In this document: positions 7,940 through 17,235 of the stretch, in pieces
Numbering within the stretch: the stretch's first letter is position 1
How the letters are laid out: every line of letters starts with the position of its first letter
Assembly (NCBI GenBank): GCA_021323865.1
Contig: JAJPKF010000025.1
Coordinates: forward strand, 62,001-126,000
DNA from: Pseudomonadota bacterium
GTDB taxonomy: Bacteria > Chloroflexota > UBA5177 > JAJPKF01
DNA: 64,000 nt
Direction: 5' to 3'
Translations under genes and position numbers: made by a program
The notes under the pieces: model-generated
The model's input: the letters and a program-made list of their open reading frames with translations, nothing else
The model's database searches: none
What the model was told of the DNA's origin: nothing

Positions 7940-9244
7940 GTGACGCCAGACGGTCCGCCGAGGGGACCTGGGCGCCGGTCGGCAACGGCCCCGACCGAGC
8001 CGCTGCGGTACCGAGACTTCCGCCTGTTGCTGGGAGGTCAGGTGCTGTCGGCGATCGGCACGCAGATGCAGGTTGTGGCCGTGGCCTGGCAGATCTACCT
8101 GTTGACCAATTCCAAGCTGGCCCTGGGATTGATCGGTCTGGCCCGAGGCGGCCCCCTGGTACTGGCTTCGCTGGGATCGGGCGTGATCGCGGATGCCTTC
8201 GACCGCCGCCTGACGCTTCTGGTGACCCAGGTGAGCCTCGCCTCGCTCTCGGCCATGCTGGCGGTGCTCACGGCGACCGGACGGGTGAGCCCGCCGCTCA
8301 TCTACGGCATCGTGGCCGTCACCTCGGCGATTCAGGCGCTGGACCAGCCGGCTCGCTCCTCGCTGGTCCCGCATCTGGTGCCGCGTGCAGTCTTTCCCCG
8401 CGCCATGTCCCTGATCGTGGCGGCACGCGAGTTCGCCACCATCGCCGGGCCCGCCATTGGCGGCCTGGTCATCGGCGTCGCGGGCATCGTTCCCAACTAC
8501 GTCGCCGACGCAGTGTCCTACAGCTTCGTGTTGATGGCGGTCATCCTCATGCACACCCGCGTCGGCCATGTGGCCACGAGGCAGGTGAGTATGGCCGCGA
8601 TACGCGAGGGCTGGAGCTTCATGATTCACAATCGCGTCATCCTGTCGGTGCAGAGCCTCGACTTTCTGGCCAATTTCTTCGCCGCCTCGACGGTTCTCTT
8701 TCCCGTCTTCGCAAGGACCATCTTCCACACTGGTCCTCAGGGCTTGGGGCTGCTGTACGGAGCAGGTTCGTTCGGTGCGGTCATCGGCGCTCTGCTCCTG
8801 GGTCTGTTCGGCCGGCTGCGCCGTCAGGGGCTGGTGATTCTGCTCGCCGTAAGCGTCTATGGCGTGGCCCTGGCCGCCTTCGGGTTCGCGCCCTGGTTCC
8901 TGCTGGGCCTGCTGTTCCTGGCCCTCTCGGGCGCCGCGGACGCGGTCAGCGCCTCCCTTCGCGGCACGATCTCTCAGATGGCCACGCCCGACCGGCTTCG
9001 AGGACGGGTGACGGCGGTCAACACCATGTTCGTCGCCGGCGGCCCACAGCTGGGCAATCTGGAGGCCGGGGCCGCGGCCGCCGCCCTCGGGACCCGCGAG
9101 GCGGTGGCGCTGGGCGGCTTTGTGACCGTCGGCGTTGTCGGCCTGATCTCGCTACTCTCACGCACCATTCGGGACTACACGTCCGAGGAGGCGGCGCCCG
9201 CGTTGGCACCCGCCGCTCAGGGGAACAGCGGCCGGCCTCCCTGA
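7940..9244 (+). CDS. MFS transporter, EntS/MFS_3-type exporter
   Basis: 434 residues from GTG 7940. Starts TEPLRYRDFRLLLGGQVLSAIGTQMQ, the characteristic opening of the MFS_3/EntS-like branch, and shows twelve hydrophobic segments with the motif A-like loop DAFDRRLTLL between TM2 and TM3 and AIQALDQPARSSLVPHLVP. Members export siderophores, drugs or other small molecules; the substrate here is unknown. The gene's 3' end overlaps the antisense end of the broken ferredoxin. Confidence 0.85.
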   Translation: MTPDGPPRGPGRRSATAPTEPLRYRDFRLLLGGQVLSAIGTQMQVVAVAWQIYLLTNSKLALGLIGLARGGPLVLASLGSGVIADAFDRRLTLLVTQVSLASLSAMLAVLTATGRVSPPLIYGIVAVTSAIQALDQPARSSLVPHLVPRAVFPRAMSLIVAAREFATIAGPAIGGLVIGVAGIVPNYVADAVSYSFVLMAVILMHTRVGHVATRQVSMAAIREGWSFMIHNRVILSVQSLDFLANFFAASTVLFPVFARTIFHTGPQGLGLLYGAGSFGAVIGALLLGLFGRLRRQGLVILLAVSVYGVALAAFGFAPWFLLGLLFLALSGAADAVSASLRGTISQMATPDRLRGRVTAVNTMFVAGGPQLGNLEAGAAAAALGTREAVALGGFVTVGVVGLISLLSRTIRDYTSEEAAPALAPAAQGNSGRPP

Positions 9245-9448
9245 GAGACGTAGATGGCCCGGGTGGGACAGATGTAGGCCGCTTCCAGGACCGCGTCGAG
9301 ATCTTCAGCCTCGATCGATCACCGCCGCCTTCATGGCGTCGTCCAGACGGAATGCGCGCGGAGCGACCGCCACACACTGTCCCGAACCGATGCACTCGGC
9401 GCGATCGACGGCGATCTCGATCCGCTCCGCTGACTCGGTCATGTCCAT
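9217..9448 (-). pseudogene. Single-cluster ferredoxin, disrupted by a tandem GATC duplication
   Basis: Translating from ATG 9448 (or 9442) gives MTESAERIEIAVDRAECIGS then GQCVAVAPRAF, the first half of a 3Fe-4S/4Fe-4S ferredoxin, but the frame stops at TGA after KAAVIDRG. The other half, EAEDLDAVLEAAYICPTRAI, continues in the next frame to a stop at 9217. The break coincides with GATCGATC at 9313-9320: removing one GATC restores a continuous 75-residue protein with the three expected cysteines (C-x5-C and C-P). Such ferredoxins usually serve P450s or similar oxidoreductases. It could be a true pseudogene, a strain-level mutation or an assembly error. Confidence 0.8.
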
Positions 9449-9569
9449 TCAGTCTAGGGAGGGTTGCCTCACTGGGTTGAATTGGGCCTCGCCGGAGAGA
9501 AGCGAGCCCGGCACATCTACAATGAGTGGCCTCAATCCTGCCCAGATGCGGCGCCATGAAGAGGGGAGA

Positions 9570-10052
9570 ATGGCGACACAGGCGGGCCTGCGAGACCGGC
9601 TCGAGCAGGACTATCGTGAGGCCCTCAAGAGCCGGGACGCCTCGCGGGTTTCGGTGATCCGGATGGTCAAGGCGGCCCTCCAGAACGAAGACAAGGCGCG
9701 ACAGAGCCCCCTGAGCGAGGACGATGTCGTCGGCGTCATCGTCAAAGAGGCCAAGGTGCGTCGCGAGGCGATGACGGAGTTCGAGCGGGGAGGGCGGCAT
9801 GATCTGGCTGAGCAGGAAGCGGCAGCGCTCCAGATTCTCCAGACCTACCTGCCCCAGCAGCTCACCCAGGACGAGCTGCGGGCCATCGTCGCCGAAGCCG
9901 TCGCCGCGCTTCCTCCGGAGACGGCCGCCAATCCCAATGCCGCCACCGGCATGGTCATGCGCTCGGTAATGCCTCGAGTCAAGGGTCGCGCCGAGGGATC
10001 GGCAGTCAACGCAGTCGTGCGGGAGATGCTCGCGGGCCGGTCCGCCCGCTAG
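9570..10052 (+). CDS. yqeY: YqeY family protein (GatB/YqeY domain)
   Basis: 160 residues from ATG 9570, preceded by GAGGGGAG with good spacing; the frame extends upstream but without a better start. LRDRLEQDYREALKSRDASR, VIRMVKAALQNED, VKEAKVRREAM, YLPQQLTQDEL and the C-terminal MRSVMPRVKGRAEG are diagnostic of the family, which shares a helical domain with GatB and may bind tRNA. It lies 22 bases upstream of pgpH, in a likely pgpH-ybeY operon with housekeeping functions in translation and ribosome maturation. Confidence 0.9.
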   Translation: MATQAGLRDRLEQDYREALKSRDASRVSVIRMVKAALQNEDKARQSPLSEDDVVGVIVKEAKVRREAMTEFERGGRHDLAEQEAAALQILQTYLPQQLTQDELRAIVAEAVAALPPETAANPNAATGMVMRSVMPRVKGRAEGSAVNAVVREMLAGRSAR

Positions 10053-10074
10053 CGGACGCGACGGAGCGGCATTC

Positions 10075-12138
10075 GTGAAGGAAAGCGGCCGGTTCCATCC
10101 CGCGTTCCTGGCTCTGCACGGACTGGTCATCGTCGCCGGCCTGGCGGTGCTGGTCAGCTCGCCCTTGGAGACTCGGTCCCTTCCGATCCTCGGTCAGGCG
10201 TCACCGGTGACGGTGCGGGCCGCCAGCCGGGTGACCTTTGTGGATACGGTGGCAACCAATCGTCGGAATCAGCAGGTTATGGCCACGGTGGCCCCGGTGT
10301 ATCGGAGCAACCTGGCCCAAGCCCAGCAGAGCCGGCAGCAGGCGCTGCTGCTGTTTCAGAACATCCAAGCCGTGCTGCAGCGGCCGGGACTGACCGGGGC
10401 CGCTCGCGACTCGGCGATTCGCCAGCTGCTGAAGGCGTCCGGGATTGCCGTCCGCGGACTACCCCATCTGTCGGCGGCTGAATGGCGCAGCACGCGCTAC
10501 TGGAGCATGCGTCTACTCAATGCCAGCCTCGAGGTTCGGGGGTTCGTGGCCACCGATATCCTGCATATTGAGCTGTCGCTGTACCAGACGCTCCCGCCGC
10601 GGCTCGCGCCGCCGGTACACCGCATGGTGACGACCGTCCTCGACCAGTTCCTGACGCCGACACTCACTCCGGACGTGGCGGCAACCCAGAAGCGGCAGCA
10701 GGCCGCGGTTGCCCATCTCAAACCCGTCACCGTGACCCTCCTTCCCGGTACGGTCATCGTCCGTCGGGGCCAGGTGGTCACTCCGGCGATTCTGGAGGAA
10801 TTGCGGGCGGTGGGTTCGCCGGCACAGACGGCCGACTGGGGTCAACGAACGGGCTCTGTGCTGTTCGCCCTTATCGTCATCACCCTGGTGCTGTGGTATC
10901 TGCGCTCCTTCTATCGAGACGTGACCGCCAATCACAAGCTGATGGTCCTGCTCGACGCGATCATCCTGGCGACCGTCCTCGTGGCCCGCCTGATGGTTCC
11001 GGGCCATGTGCTTCTGCCGTACTTCTTTCCCGCTGCGGCGGGCAGTGTCTTGGCGGCGCTGCTGATCTCCAGTGAGGTCGGGGTGAGCCTGGCCGTCGTG
11101 CTCGCCATGCTAGTCGGTTGGGTGGTGGGGGGCTCATTCGAGCTGACCTGCTTCTACCTCCTGACCGGAGTCACCGGAGCGCTCGCGGTGCGACACCTGA
11201 GGCGCCTCAACGATTTCATCCTCGCGGGGCTGTATGTCGCGGTGGCGGCGGCCGGCGTGATCGCGGCGTTCCAGCTGCTGGCCGGCACCTATGACGGCAC
11301 GTCGCTGCGCAACTACGCGGCCGCCTCGCTGGCCAATGGGTTTGTAACCGGCGCCCTGGCATTTGGTGGTTTCGTCGTGCTGGGAAACGCCTTCGGCGTC
11401 ACAACCACCCTGCACCTGCTGGAGCTGGGTCATCCCGACCAGCGGCTGCTGCGACGGCTGATGGCCGAAGCGCCGGGCACCTATAACCACAGCCTGGTCG
11501 TAGCATCCATGGTGGAGCGGGCGGCGGGGGACATCGACTCCAACGGCCTGCTCGCCCGCGTCATGGCCCTCTATCACGACATCGGCAAGATCACCAATCC
11601 CCTCTGTTTCATCGAAAACCAGATGGCCGGAGCCAATATTCACGACGACCTCCGGCCCGAGGAGAGCGCCGAGATCATCCGCTCGCACGTGACCCATGGG
11701 GCCACGCTGGTCAAACAGGCCCACCTACCCGCCATCATCGGCGACGCGGTCCTCCAGCATCACGGCACCATGACCATGCCCTACTTCTTCCATCGGGCGC
11801 TGGAGCAGGACGCCAACGCCGATGCCCAGGTCTATCGCTACCCGGGCCCGCTTCCCCAGACCAAGGAGTGTGGTCTGCTGATGCTGGCCGATGGCTGCGA
11901 GGCGGCGGTGCGAGGCAGCACCGTTCGATCGCCCCAGACCATTCACGAGACCGTCAACCGCATCATCGACGAGCGTGTCGCCGGCGGGCAGCTCAGCGAG
12001 TGTCAGCTCACCCTACGCGACCTGGAGGCGGCCCGAGCAGCGTTCGTCGCCGTGCTCAACGGCATCTATCACCCCCGAATCGAGTATCCCGTCACCCCGA
12101 CCATCACCACCGCCCGCGAGCCTCACGTCGAAAGCTGA
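10075..12138 (+). CDS. pgpH: Cyclic di-AMP phosphodiesterase, PgpH/7TM-HD family
   Basis: 687 residues from GTG 10075. One N-terminal transmembrane helix, an extracytoplasmic 7TMR-HDED domain (about residues 35-255, including VAPVYRSNLAQ), about seven transmembrane helices (260-455) and a cytoplasmic HD domain with GTYNHSLVVASMVERAA, ALYHDIGKITNP (HD pair near residue 500), and IRSHVTHGATL. Family knowledge: the HD domain hydrolyses c-di-AMP to pApA and the external domain responds to signals. It precedes ybeY with the usual tight spacing. A c-di-AMP synthase was not found in the window. Confidence 0.9.
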   Translation: MKESGRFHPAFLALHGLVIVAGLAVLVSSPLETRSLPILGQASPVTVRAASRVTFVDTVATNRRNQQVMATVAPVYRSNLAQAQQSRQQALLLFQNIQAVLQRPGLTGAARDSAIRQLLKASGIAVRGLPHLSAAEWRSTRYWSMRLLNASLEVRGFVATDILHIELSLYQTLPPRLAPPVHRMVTTVLDQFLTPTLTPDVAATQKRQQAAVAHLKPVTVTLLPGTVIVRRGQVVTPAILEELRAVGSPAQTADWGQRTGSVLFALIVITLVLWYLRSFYRDVTANHKLMVLLDAIILATVLVARLMVPGHVLLPYFFPAAAGSVLAALLISSEVGVSLAVVLAMLVGWVVGGSFELTCFYLLTGVTGALAVRHLRRLNDFILAGLYVAVAAAGVIAAFQLLAGTYDGTSLRNYAAASLANGFVTGALAFGGFVVLGNAFGVTTTLHLLELGHPDQRLLRRLMAEAPGTYNHSLVVASMVERAAGDIDSNGLLARVMALYHDIGKITNPLCFIENQMAGANIHDDLRPEESAEIIRSHVTHGATLVKQAHLPAIIGDAVLQHHGTMTMPYFFHRALEQDANADAQVYRYPGPLPQTKECGLLMLADGCEAAVRGSTVRSPQTIHETVNRIIDERVAGGQLSECQLTLRDLEAARAAFVAVLNGIYHPRIEYPVTPTITTAREPHVES

Positions 12139-12154
12139 CGACTACCGGATCAAC

Positions 12155-12607
12155 GTGGTCTTGGATGCCGCCCAGATGGCGGTCGATGATGGCCTGGTCA
12201 CTGGGGTTGTCGCCGCCACCCTGGACCACGTCCAGGTTGCGGGAACCGTCGAGCTTACCGTGCGCCTGACCGACGATGAGGCCCTCCGCGAGCTGAATCG
12301 TCGCTATCGGGGCCGGGATGAGCCCACGGACGTGCTCTCGTTCTCGGCGCTGGAGGGGGGCGACCAGTTTGTGTTGCCCCCGGATCAGCCGCGACAGCTC
12401 GGCGATGTGGTCATCAGCTACGAGCGGGCGGTCCAGCAGGCCGCCGCCTACGGACACGACCTGCGGCGCGAGATCGCCTGGCTCTCCGTGCACGGCGCTC
12501 TGCAGCTGTTGGGCTTTCGGCATGACGACCCCGAAGTGGAGCGAGAGATGCGCGAGGCGGAAGAGTCAATCCTAACCGCCGCGGGTCTGGAGCGGCCCGG
12601 GAGATGA
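12155..12607 (+). CDS. ybeY: Endoribonuclease YbeY, with one altered metal ligand
   Basis: About 150 residues; GTG 12155 is the first plausible start after the pgpH stop, TTG 12161 the alternative, and no earlier start codon is available in frame despite YbeY-like residues upstream. Family features: LTDDEALRELNRRYRGRDEPTD, DVLSFSALEGG, LGDVVISYERA, and the zinc motif SVHGALQLLGFRHDD. The canonical motif is H-x3-H-x5-H; here the second His is Gln (codon CAG), while the first and third are kept. YbeY takes part in 16S rRNA 3' maturation and ribosome quality control. The substitution could weaken catalysis or be tolerated. Confidence 0.85.
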   Translation: MVLDAAQMAVDDGLVTGVVAATLDHVQVAGTVELTVRLTDDEALRELNRRYRGRDEPTDVLSFSALEGGDQFVLPPDQPRQLGDVVISYERAVQQAAAYGHDLRREIAWLSVHGALQLLGFRHDDPEVEREMREAEESILTAAGLERPGR

Positions 12608-12678
12608 ATCCGGCTCTGCTTGAATGAGAAGCGACCGACAGACGGTTGGAATCAAGAGAGGCGGAAGGGAGGGGATCG

Positions 12679-13593
12679 TTGGAGACACGCAGGCTGGGAA
12701 GTGAGGGCCCGGCGGTATCGGTCATCGGGTTCGGCGCCTGGGCGGCCGGCGGCAGCGGCTGGGGCACGGTCGACGACGGGCAGACGGTGGCCGCCATCCG
12801 CCGGTCGGTTGAGCTGGGAGCCACGTTCATCGATACCGCGGAGGTCTATGGCGCCGGGCACTCCGAGGAGATCGTCGCCGAGGCAGTGGCCGGCATGGGC
12901 CGGGACGACTTCTTTCTGGCCACCAAGGTCAGTGGGGATGACCTGAGTCCCACGGCCATCAAACGAGCGATCGACGGCAGTCTGCGCCGACTTGGGCTCG
13001 ACTACGTCGACCTGTATCAGATGCACTGGCCCGATCCCAGATCCGACGTGCAGGAGAGCATGCAGGCCATGGCCGACCTGGTGCGAGACGGCAAGGTGCG
13101 CTTCGTGGGCGCCTCGAACTTCGGCGTTGAGCTCATGCGGCAATGCCTGGAGGTCCGGCGCCTGGATTCCCTCCAGCCGCCGCTGAACCTCCTCGAGCGC
13201 GAGATCGAGACCGAGATCCTGCCGTTCTGTCGAGAAAACGGGATCGGCGTGGTCGTATACAGTCCCATGGCGAAGGGCCTGCTGACCGGCAAGTATCAGG
13301 AGGGCGACCGCCTTCCCGCATCAGATGTTCGGGGCAGCGATCCGCTCTTCCAGGGTGAGACCTTCCGCCGCAATCTCCGCGTCATCGACCGGCTGAGAAG
13401 CGTGGCAGAACGATTGGACGTGACGCTGGGTCAGCTGGCAGTTGCCTGGACGCTATCCCGGCCCGGGGTAACGGTTTCCATCGTGGGCGCGAAACGACCG
13501 TCCCAGGTCGATGAGAACGTGGGCGCGGCCGATTGTCACCTGACCGACAATGACCTGGCCGAGATCGAGGACATTCTCAGCTCGACCGACTAG
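12679..13593 (+). CDS. Aldo/keto reductase
   Basis: 304 residues from TTG 12679, chosen because GGAGGGG lies 5-10 bases before it; a further in-frame TTG at 12646 lacks such a site. The start METRRLGSEGPAVSVIGFGA is typical. The catalytic tetrad is visible: Asp in FIDTAEVYG, Tyr in the same motif, Lys in FFLATKVS, and His in YQMHWPDP. NADPH-binding residues lie near VSIVGAKRPSQVDEN. Members reduce aldehydes or ketones, or act as K+-channel beta-like subunits; substrate unknown. Monocistronic, convergent with glgP. Confidence 0.88.
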   Translation: METRRLGSEGPAVSVIGFGAWAAGGSGWGTVDDGQTVAAIRRSVELGATFIDTAEVYGAGHSEEIVAEAVAGMGRDDFFLATKVSGDDLSPTAIKRAIDGSLRRLGLDYVDLYQMHWPDPRSDVQESMQAMADLVRDGKVRFVGASNFGVELMRQCLEVRRLDSLQPPLNLLEREIETEILPFCRENGIGVVVYSPMAKGLLTGKYQEGDRLPASDVRGSDPLFQGETFRRNLRVIDRLRSVAERLDVTLGQLAVAWTLSRPGVTVSIVGAKRPSQVDENVGAADCHLTDNDLAEIEDILSSTD

Positions 13594-13619
13594 AGTCGTG
13601 CCCGAAGGCGGGAGCCTGC

Positions 13620-15566
13620 CTATGCTCGAGCGGTGCGGATCAACGGCAGATAGATCTCGTCGAGGTACTCGTGTAGCATGCGCCGCGTCGAGTAGCGGCT
13701 GAGCGTCAGTGCCAGGGTGCGTCGCATCCGTTCCGCCCAGTCACCTGGCGTTCCGTCGGAGTCGCGACGAAAGAAGGTGGGCACGATCTCTCGCTCTAAA
13801 TGATCGTAGAGCCGGGCCGCGTCCTCCCCGTCGTCTTCACCGGCCAGGGTCCAGCCGATGCCGTGCCATTCCACTTCGGATGCCCAGCCGTCGAGAACGG
13901 TGAGCAGCAGGGCGCCATTATCGCCGGCCTTCATGCCGCTGGTGCCGCTGGCCTCGAGGGGCTTCCGCGGTGTATTGATCCAGAGGTCCGCGCCGGCGGT
14001 TAGGGTTGCCGCCACCTCCAGCCGGTAGTCGGGAATGAAGGCCACCCGGTCGGACAGCCCCGCGGCGCCAATGGTGGCCAAAAGATCCCGCATCATGGCC
14101 TTTCCTGCCTCATCCGCCGGATGCGCCTTCCCGGCGATGATCAGCTGCACCGGACGGTCCGGATCGCGGAGGATGGTTCGTAACCGATCGACGTCGGACG
14201 CCAGCAGGCCGGCCCGCTTGTATTGCGCGAACCGCCGGGCCCACACCATCGTGAGGGCATCAGGATCGAATAGGGCCTGGGGAGCGACCGCCGTCACCAG
14301 ACGCATCAGCGTCGCGTGTTGGTCGCGATGGGCCTTCCATAGCTCGGCCGGTGGGACGCGCGCAAACGCGGCCTCCCGGCATTCCTCGCCGGACCAGCCC
14401 GGAGCCTCCCGGTCAAGGAGGGCTCGAACCCGCGGCCCGACCCATGTAGGGGCGTGAACGCCATTGGTCACCGGCTCAACCGTGAAGTCGGGCCAGCGTT
14501 GGCGCATGACCTCCGCGTGGGGACGGCTGACCGCGTTGGCCTTTCCGGCCAGCCGGAAGGCCAGCTCGGTCATGGAGAAGTCGCCGGTTCCGCCCAGGCT
14601 GAGCAGGCGGTCCTGATCGATGCCGCGCCGCTCGAACGCGGGCGCGAGATAGCGGCGAACCAGATCCCGCGAGAAGACTTCGTTGCCCGCCGGAAGCACC
14701 GTGTGATTGGTGTACGCAATCCGTCCGCGGACGTCCGCGAGGGCCTCCTCAAACGGCTTTCCATTGAGCGTTTGGGCCAGCAACTCCAAGCCCAGGAAGG
14801 CCGCGTGGCCCTCATTCATGCTGTACACGCCCGGGTCGATACCCAGTGCGTGGAGTAGGCGCACCCCACCGATCCCCAGGACGATCTCCTGCTGGATGCG
14901 CCGTTCCCGATCGCCGCCGTACAGATTGGCCGTGATGACACGCTGGTCCGGCTGGTTGCCGGCGAGGTCTGTATCCAGCAGGTAAAGGCTCAGTCTCCCG
15001 ACGGCGAGCCGCCATGCCCGCGCCCCAACCTCGTCCGTTCCCATGGGAATGGAGACGGTCAGGGGATTGCCCTGCGCATCCGGCACTGCCTCCAACGGCA
15101 GCACCTCAGGATGGACGGTGGGATAGTCCTCTCGCTGATTTCCCGCGGCGTCGAGGCGCTGGGTGAAGAAGCCATGTCGGTACAGGAGCCCGATGCCCAC
15201 CATGGGCACACCGAGGTCACTGGCCTCCTTCAACACGTCTCCGGCGAGGACCCCGAGGCCGCCCGAGAAGATGGGCAGCCAGTCGGCCAGGCCAAACTCG
15301 GCGCAAAAGTAGGCCACGGGCCGGGTCCGCAGACCCTGGAGCAGGCCGTCCTGCTTGGCGGCGAGATCGAACCAGGTCGGCGTGGTCAGATAGGCCGTGA
15401 GATCGGCGACGGCGCGATCGAGGCTTGGCGTTTCGATCGCAGCCTCGCGGTGTGCCGGTTGATCGAGAGCGGGCATCTGAGCGAGGATCTCCGCCGGTAC
15501 CGCCCATCGGGAGGCGAGGTTGGCACGAAGCAGAGCTACCTTGCTGCGCGGGCTGGGCTCAGGCAC
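13620..15566 (-). CDS. glgP: Alpha-glucan phosphorylase (GT35), short type
   Basis: 648 residues. VAYFCAEFGLADWLPIFSGG and LGVLAGDVLKEASDLGVP are the N-terminal signatures of the compact GlgP branch that lacks the long animal-type regulatory insertion; SMNEGHAAFLGLEL and VTNGVHAPTW follow. The pyridoxal phosphate region EASGTSGMKAGDNGALLL carries the Schiff-base lysine. The enzyme releases glucose-1-phosphate from glycogen or maltodextrin. It overlaps malQ by 8 bases in the same direction, a classical glycogen/maltodextrin degradation pair. Confidence 0.9.
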   Translation of the reverse strand: MPEPSPRSKVALLRANLASRWAVPAEILAQMPALDQPAHREAAIETPSLDRAVADLTAYLTTPTWFDLAAKQDGLLQGLRTRPVAYFCAEFGLADWLPIFSGGLGVLAGDVLKEASDLGVPMVGIGLLYRHGFFTQRLDAAGNQREDYPTVHPEVLPLEAVPDAQGNPLTVSIPMGTDEVGARAWRLAVGRLSLYLLDTDLAGNQPDQRVITANLYGGDRERRIQQEIVLGIGGVRLLHALGIDPGVYSMNEGHAAFLGLELLAQTLNGKPFEEALADVRGRIAYTNHTVLPAGNEVFSRDLVRRYLAPAFERRGIDQDRLLSLGGTGDFSMTELAFRLAGKANAVSRPHAEVMRQRWPDFTVEPVTNGVHAPTWVGPRVRALLDREAPGWSGEECREAAFARVPPAELWKAHRDQHATLMRLVTAVAPQALFDPDALTMVWARRFAQYKRAGLLASDVDRLRTILRDPDRPVQLIIAGKAHPADEAGKAMMRDLLATIGAAGLSDRVAFIPDYRLEVAATLTAGADLWINTPRKPLEASGTSGMKAGDNGALLLTVLDGWASEVEWHGIGWTLAGEDDGEDAARLYDHLEREIVPTFFRRDSDGTPGDWAERMRRTLALTLSRYSTRRMLHEYLDEIYLPLIRTARA

Positions 15567-17055
15567 GTTCGGCTCCTTCAGCCCTGCCGAAGCTGACGTT
15601 GAGCCTGTGTGCGTGTTCGAGAATCTCGGGCTCCAGATCCTCCCACCTGAATCGCCACCGCCAGTTGCCCTGGGTGGTGCCGGGATGGTTCATTCGTGCC
15701 TCTCGTCCGCGATTGAGGAGATCCTGGAGGGGAATGACGGCCGTATCCGCCACCGAAGCCAGGGCCAGTCGAATCATATCCCACGCCTGTGGGTCGTGCG
15801 GAGAATCCAGATAGTCGCGGATTCGGGCTCGCGTGTCTGAGCTGATGCTCTCCAGCCATCCCCGGGTGGTGTCGTTGTCATGGGTGCCGGTGTAGACGAC
15901 CGTGTTGCGCTCGAAGTTGTGGGGCAGACCGGCGTCCTCAGGCCCGTCGTCGAATGCGAATTGCAGGATCCGCATCCCGGGGAATTCGAACTGCCGGCGC
16001 AGCTCCACCACGTCGGCCGTGATGACGCCCAAATCTTCGGCAATGATGGGGAGCCGGCCAAGCGCCGCCTCAACCGCCGTGAGCAGCTCTCCGCCGGGAT
16101 AGGGCTCCCACCTGCCGTGCTCGGCGGTCGGATTGCCGAAGGGCACCGTCCAGGCGGCGGCAAAGCCCCGGAAGTGGTCGAGGCGGATGATGTCGACCAG
16201 ATCGGTCAATCGCCGGAACCGCTCTATCCACCACCGAAACCCGTCCTCGCGCATGGCTTCCCAACGGTAGTGCGGATTGCCCCAAAGCTGGCCGGTGGCG
16301 CTGAAGTAGTCCGGAGGAACACCGGTGACGACCTCCGGATCCCCGGCGGCATCGAGCCGAAACAGGTCTTGATTCGCCCAGACGTCGGCGCTGTCGTAGG
16401 CGACGAAGATGGGCATGTCGCCCACGATGGCGATCCCCAGCTGCTCGGCCCGTGCCTTGACGGCGCTCCACTGCCGTTCCAGCACCAACTGCAGAAAGAC
16501 GTGGAAGGCGATGTCGTCGCGATGCTCTCGTGCGACGCGAGCCAGCGCGTCGGGCCGGCGCCGGCGGAGCGGCAGCTCCCAGTCGCTCCAGGAAACGCCG
16601 CCATGGGCATCCTTCAGGGCCATGAAGAGGGCGAAGTCGGGGAGCCAGCCGGCGTTTGCCGCCTGGAACTCGTCCAGCTGCGTCTGGGCGCCGGAGGCGC
16701 ACATGAACTGCCCGAATGCCTGCCTGAGTACGCCGCTCTTCCAGCGCGGCAGGGACGAAAAATCGACGGCGGATGGGTCGGCCGACGGCACGGAGTCGAT
16801 GTCTTCGCCACGCAGCAGTCCCTCGGCCGCCAGAGACTGCAGATCCACGAGCATGGGATTCAGCCCCAAGGCGGACAAGCCGGCGTAGGGGGAGTCGGCG
16901 TAGCCGGTCGGACACAGGGGCAGGATTTGCCAGAGGCGGAAATCCGCCGCGGACATGCATTCGAGGAATCGTTCCGCCTCGGGCCCTACCGTCCCGATTC
17001 CCTGTTCATTGGGCAGGGAGGTGGGATGGAGGAGAACTCCGGCCTGTCGTTGCAT
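15559..17055 (-). CDS. malQ: 4-alpha-glucanotransferase (amylomaltase, GH77)
   Basis: 498 residues from ATG 17055. GVLLHPTSLPNEQGIGTVG and ADSPYAGLSALGLNPMLVDL are typical GH77 openings. Catalytic residues: the nucleophile Asp in IIRLDHFRGF, the acid/base Glu in IIAEDLGVIT, and the stabilising Asp in VVYTGTHDNDTTRGW. It transfers maltooligosaccharide segments, producing longer glucans that GlgP can phosphorolyse; the 8-base overlap with glgP supports coupled expression. Transcribed away from lexA, from the same 200-base gap. Confidence 0.92.
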   Translation of the reverse strand: MQRQAGVLLHPTSLPNEQGIGTVGPEAERFLECMSAADFRLWQILPLCPTGYADSPYAGLSALGLNPMLVDLQSLAAEGLLRGEDIDSVPSADPSAVDFSSLPRWKSGVLRQAFGQFMCASGAQTQLDEFQAANAGWLPDFALFMALKDAHGGVSWSDWELPLRRRRPDALARVAREHRDDIAFHVFLQLVLERQWSAVKARAEQLGIAIVGDMPIFVAYDSADVWANQDLFRLDAAGDPEVVTGVPPDYFSATGQLWGNPHYRWEAMREDGFRWWIERFRRLTDLVDIIRLDHFRGFAAAWTVPFGNPTAEHGRWEPYPGGELLTAVEAALGRLPIIAEDLGVITADVVELRRQFEFPGMRILQFAFDDGPEDAGLPHNFERNTVVYTGTHDNDTTRGWLESISSDTRARIRDYLDSPHDPQAWDMIRLALASVADTAVIPLQDLLNRGREARMNHPGTTQGNWRWRFRWEDLEPEILEHAHRLNVSFGRAEGAERA

Positions 17056-17177
17056 GTGCGGCGCTCCTCGGCCGCATCGCGCGGCAACAGATGCTAGCGC
17101 GGCGGCAAGCCGGACATCCCTAGGGCTGCGGTCAATGTCTTAGACCGGGATTATCGCGGCCTGCCGGTCGATTTGTA

Positions 17178-17206
17178 TTGACAAGCCGGCCGGCTGGGTC
17201 TACAAT
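17178..17206 (+). promoter_or_regulatory. Consensus sigma-70 promoter of lexA
   Basis: TTGACA (17178-17183) and TACAAT (17201-17206) are separated by exactly 17 bases. The -35 lies inside a small inverted repeat, TTGT-ATTG-ACAA (17174-17185), which could serve as an operator. Confidence 0.8.
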
Positions 17207-17216
17207 TTGCACAGAC

Positions 17217-17235
17217 GTTCTATATTGATGAGAAC
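17217..17235 (+). promoter_or_regulatory. Candidate LexA operator (GTTC-N11-GAAC)
   Basis: GTTC and GAAC half-sites flank 11 bases just downstream of the -10 and upstream of the ribosome site of lexA. Autoregulation of lexA is the general rule, but this spacing differs from the GAAC-N4-GTTC box of Gram-positive LexA, so the assignment is tentative. Confidence 0.3.

Noticed and set aside
15880..17097. 405-codon ORF antisense to malQ
   Set aside because: Shadow of a clearly functional gene; Gly/Pro/Val composition and no recognisable domain.
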